Source: Rhizophagus irregularis
Taxonomy: Eukaryota > Glomeromycota > Glomeromycetes > Glomerales > Glomeraceae
Direction: 5' to 3'
Length of the DNA stretch: 64,000 bases
Assembly: GCF_026210795.1 (NCBI RefSeq)
Contig: NC_089443.1
Location: forward strand, 496,001 to 560,000
The position numbers and the translations under genes are program-made. Under the pieces are notes generated by a model. The model ran no database searches. It worked only from the letters and a program-made list of their open reading frames with translations, and was not told where the DNA came from. Numbering within the stretch: the stretch's first letter is position 1; every line of letters starts with the position of its first letter. Below are positions 61,019-64,000 of this stretch, piece by piece.

Positions 61019-62930
61019 ATGACTTCAGTAAAAGAATGGATTGAAGAAAAGATTAAGAATGGGTTGTATATCCGCTATTTTGAATAAGATAAATTTAGTC
61101 AAATCTCCATAATTGGTAGAAGAAGGTTCGGTATAGTGAATAAAACAATTCCCTATAAAAAAGATTCTGGAAAAAACTCCGGTAAATGATCATTTTTCTA
61201 ATTTTTATTCCGAAGAAACTCAGACACGTGATCATTTTTCCGAAAAATTTTTTATAGGGGCAAATTTTGACTAATACTGGCCGGATTGGTCACATTGAAA
61301 ATTATTTGTAGTGAAAATTCAGAAGAGGAACATAATGAGTTTAATGATGAGTTTGTGAAGGAGGTAGAAATCATTTTTTTTTATGTTGTATGGTATATTG
61401 CTAGTATATATAGTTTATCATTTTTTTTTGAAACTCCTTCGCGAGGTTGATAATCATCTAAGCATCAATCATTTTCTTGGAAAAATAAAAGGATTATGTT
61501 AAGATTATTTTTAATAATAATTTTATTTATACAGTTTAATCTAACTTATTAATATTTATAATTAATAGATTCTGAGTATTATATTTTGGTGGTGTTGGAA
61601 TATGCTAATGGAGGAAATTTAAAAGGTTACTTGAGAAAAAATTTTGTTTCCATGAAATGGAATGATAAAATTCGAATATTACCACTGGGTTGAAATTTTA
61701 CACTTCAAAGAAATAATCCATAGACTTGGTAAAGGAATATTTCTTTATAGTATTTTATTCGTGATTTTGTTTTCGACAATTTAATTAATACTGTCATTAT
61801 TTTGTAGCACTCAAAGATATATTGGTAAATAATGGAAAATTAATAATAGCAGATTTTGGATTATCTAAAAAGTTGGCGGAGGTTATAACTAATTCAGTGG
61901 GTAATAGAGATGAGGTCGTTGAATATATTGAACCACAATGTTTTAAAAATATTAACCATAAAAAAGGTAAGAAGTCCGATATTTATAGTTTAAGTGTTTT
62001 ATTATGAGAAGTTTCAAGTGGGCGTCGTCCTTTTTCTGGCTATCCACGAAATTTACTTAACGATCACATTAAAGATAGCAATAAAGAAAAACCAATTGAA
62101 GGTACGTACACCTCCAAAGTATTAAAGTCTTTATCAAATTATGTTGGAATGACGAACCAAAATCAAGACCGATATTGAAGTAGTACATGAAACTCTAAGT
62201 CAATTAAATATTGAGGATACTTTTGATCTTCGCAACCTCATGTACGCAATATTGATGACAAAAGTAATTCAATCGTGATGATTTATCTATTTCTTCTAAT
62301 TATTCAAATCCAAGTAAGTTTAATATAACTATGAACTTTATTATTAATAATTTAATTGTTATTACAAAATTTCTTCCTTTAATTAATGAAATTGGAAACA
62401 TTTTAATGAAATCAATCATCAAATTAGTAGAAGCTTCTGAACATAATAAACAAATTTATGACATATTAAAAAGACGAGTCCATTTAAAGAATATAAAGAA
62501 GATAGAAAAAATTTTTTTAATATTAAAAATTATTTACTTTTACAAGATTTATCTGATATTTATAACATTAATACTTTGATAAAAAAAAAATATTAAAGCG
62601 AAAAAATATTGAAAAAACTTTTAAAGAATAATTGTCTTTTAACGGTACACAACCTAATATAGACAATATTGCTATTTCTTCTAATTATCCAAATTAAAAA
62701 ATTCAATATATCAATTATATTGATTAATAACAATTGTTTTTATTAATAATATTGAATTTACACCATTTCTTCCTTTAATTAATGAAATTGGAAATAATTA
62801 TTAATGAAATAAACGAATTAGGACGCGCTGTTGAACATAATAAGCGAACTCGTCATGTATTATTACAACGATTTTATGTTGCAGGCTTTTCCGCACTAAA
62901 TCATAAGTTCAAAAAAATAGAAAGATAATA
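61019..62930 (+). pseudogene. Tyr-kinase-like pseudogene
   Basis: Fragments read SVKEWIEEKIKNGLYIRYFE, then IIGRRRFGIV (a damaged glycine loop), EYANGGNLKGYLRKN, IIHRL (HRDL without the Asp), IADFGLSKKL, then KKSDIYSLSVLL followed by TGA where Trp is expected, and EVSSGRRPFSG. Splice-like joins lie at ~61362, ~61567, ~61725 and ~61806. After the kinase come two degenerate helical segments (ITKFLPLINEIG...ASEHNKQI and ...VEHNKRTRHVL). These resemble the helical regulatory segment attached to many Rhizophagus kinases. Stops and frame changes are numerous, so it is dead. A 109-bp inverted-repeat element sits in the first exon. Confidence 0.8.
61151..61259. mobile_element. Small MITE inside the kinase pseudogene
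   Basis: CCCTATAAAAAAG at 61151 and TTTTTTATAGGG ending at 61259 form inverted ends, with further mirrored TTTTTCCG/TGGAAAAA and ATGATCATTTTTC words. It interrupts the coding stretch after GIVNKT. No clear target duplication. Confidence 0.6.
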
Positions 62931-63636
62931 AAAATTATTTTTAATTATAAAATTTTGTTATTATAACACAAATTAAACAAAATTAAAAAATTTTTATATA
63001 AAAGCGAAAAGATTGAGAAATCTTTTAAAGAATTATGCGGAGTTGTACAGTATTAGCGAATTATTTTTTCTATTGATATTGAAATCGTTGACGAACTTGG
63101 ACAATTAAATTAACAAATTGAGTTCTATGTGAGCATAAACATTAATGCTCTTTCAAATAATTTATTGATCTTGAACCATTTAAATATTTTAAATACATGA
63201 CACTTACTGATGCAGAAAAACAACATAAAAAGAAAAAAAATGGTAAAACAATATAAATGTTTTGTAAATTTCGGTGGGATAAGTACAGCAAATTGTAATC
63301 AAATAAAAGCAAAATATTATACTACTTTTTACGCGGATCACGAATTAAATATTTTTCCGACTTATAAAAGTTTTAACCTATAGTATCTATAGTATGAAAA
63401 ATGTATAAATTTTTTTGGGGAACTGCTAACCGTCGGCCTGGGCTGGAACTTCGATCACGTGACAGATTAAATATTTTTGATTGGCCATATTGGCCACATG
63501 AACGCGTCATGTTTATTAGTTCCGTTTCCTCGGTTTTTTCGGTCTCAAAGGTATTTTTCTTTTCTTTTATTCTTATTTCTGACTTACATTCTGCTTACAC
63601 TTTGTTTCTTACTACTCTATTTCATTATTTTTAGGT
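62931..63636. other. Spacer, no supported gene
   Basis: AT-rich DNA between the kinase pseudogene and the right-edge repeat; small frames here have no recognisable similarity. Confidence 0.4.
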
Positions 63637-63925
63637 CCTTTAGTCCTTCCGGTTCTGCAATTAAGGTTCAGTTGTTTTTCACTTTACGTTTCGTTTCTTA
63701 CTACTCATTTTTTATTTTTTTTTATTTTGTTTCATAATTCGGTTTTCAATAATTTTATTTCATTGTTTTTTTAGATATTTTAGTTCTTTCAGTTCTACAA
63801 TTAATAAGGGTATGTTTTTTTATTTTTTTATTTATTTTTTTAATTTCGTTTCTATCTTATATTTCGATTCTTACTAACTTTAATTTTTTTTACTTTATGG
63901 TTTTATTTTTTTTACTTGGTCTCCT
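63637..63925 (+). repeat. Dispersed T-rich repeat, copy 2
   Basis: Matches 23249-23530 from CCTTCCGGTTCTGCAATTAA to TACTTGGTCTCCTATCA. The 20-bp minisatellite that follows copy 1 is reduced here to one or two units (CTCCTATCAT). Confidence 0.75.
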
Positions 63926-64000
63926 ATCATTACCCAACCTCCTATCATGATCATTTTTTTATTTTTTGTATTACTTCTCATTCTTCTCATTCCATTCTTT

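Noticed and set aside
1-64000. tRNA, rRNA and CRISPR search by eye
   Set aside because: No cloverleaf with a GGTTCGA-type arm, no rRNA core and no regular spaced repeats were seen; a tRNAscan or Infernal run would be decisive.

Overview
The window is strongly AT-rich eukaryotic DNA. Short GT-AG introns (mostly 70-110 bp), TATA-type upstream boxes, long gene-poor spacers, many small transposons, and large lineage-type families of Tyr-kinase-like kinases, WD/ion-channel proteins and MACPF-like proteins all point to an arbuscular mycorrhizal fungus (Glomeromycotina, Rhizophagus-like). This assignment is inferred from gene families and is not proven.

Left part (1-25 kb): a MACPF-like gene runs off the left edge. 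It is followed by a repeat-rich spacer holding a solo-LTR-like element, a MITE with 30-bp inverted ends and a non-autonomous Helitron with clean termini. At 6084-12103 (minus) lies the most striking gene. Seven exons join in one frame to give a predicted 1845-residue protein: a kinase domain, then a MACPF-like middle region, then a complete Argonaute with the D-E-D-H slicer tetrad. A decayed inverted copy of its kinase/MACPF-like half (17.4-19.1 kb) runs straight into a decayed PPR gene (19.1-21.6 kb). An Argonaute C-terminal relic (13.8-14.1 kb) and a Pex22-like pseudogene (22.5-23.1 kb) lie nearby. Two hAT-type elements with 8-bp target duplications sit at 15.1 and 21.65 kb.

Middle part (24-45 kb): a short coiled-coil gene with a GINS-like tail, a three-exon Mrr-like PD-(D/E)XK nuclease gene with a GC-AG intron, an intronless LRR/coiled-coil gene, a zinc-knuckle kinase gene, and a six-exon WD/ion-channel gene (39.5-43.7 kb, minus) with a decayed last-exon duplicate beside it.

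Right part (44-64 kb): a third hAT MITE, a 2988-bp DDE transposon with 26-bp TIRs and a TTA duplication carrying a transposase gene with one frameshift, a second copy of a dispersed MITE, another zinc-knuckle kinase gene, a nine-exon ABCG half-transporter (54.5-57.3 kb, minus), a long empty spacer, and a kinase pseudogene. The right edge repeats a T-rich element also found at 23.25 kb.

No operon-like organisation is expected or seen. No tRNA, rRNA or CRISPR array was recognised. Exon joins were built by hand from splice consensus, reading frame and family similarity, and need transcript support.
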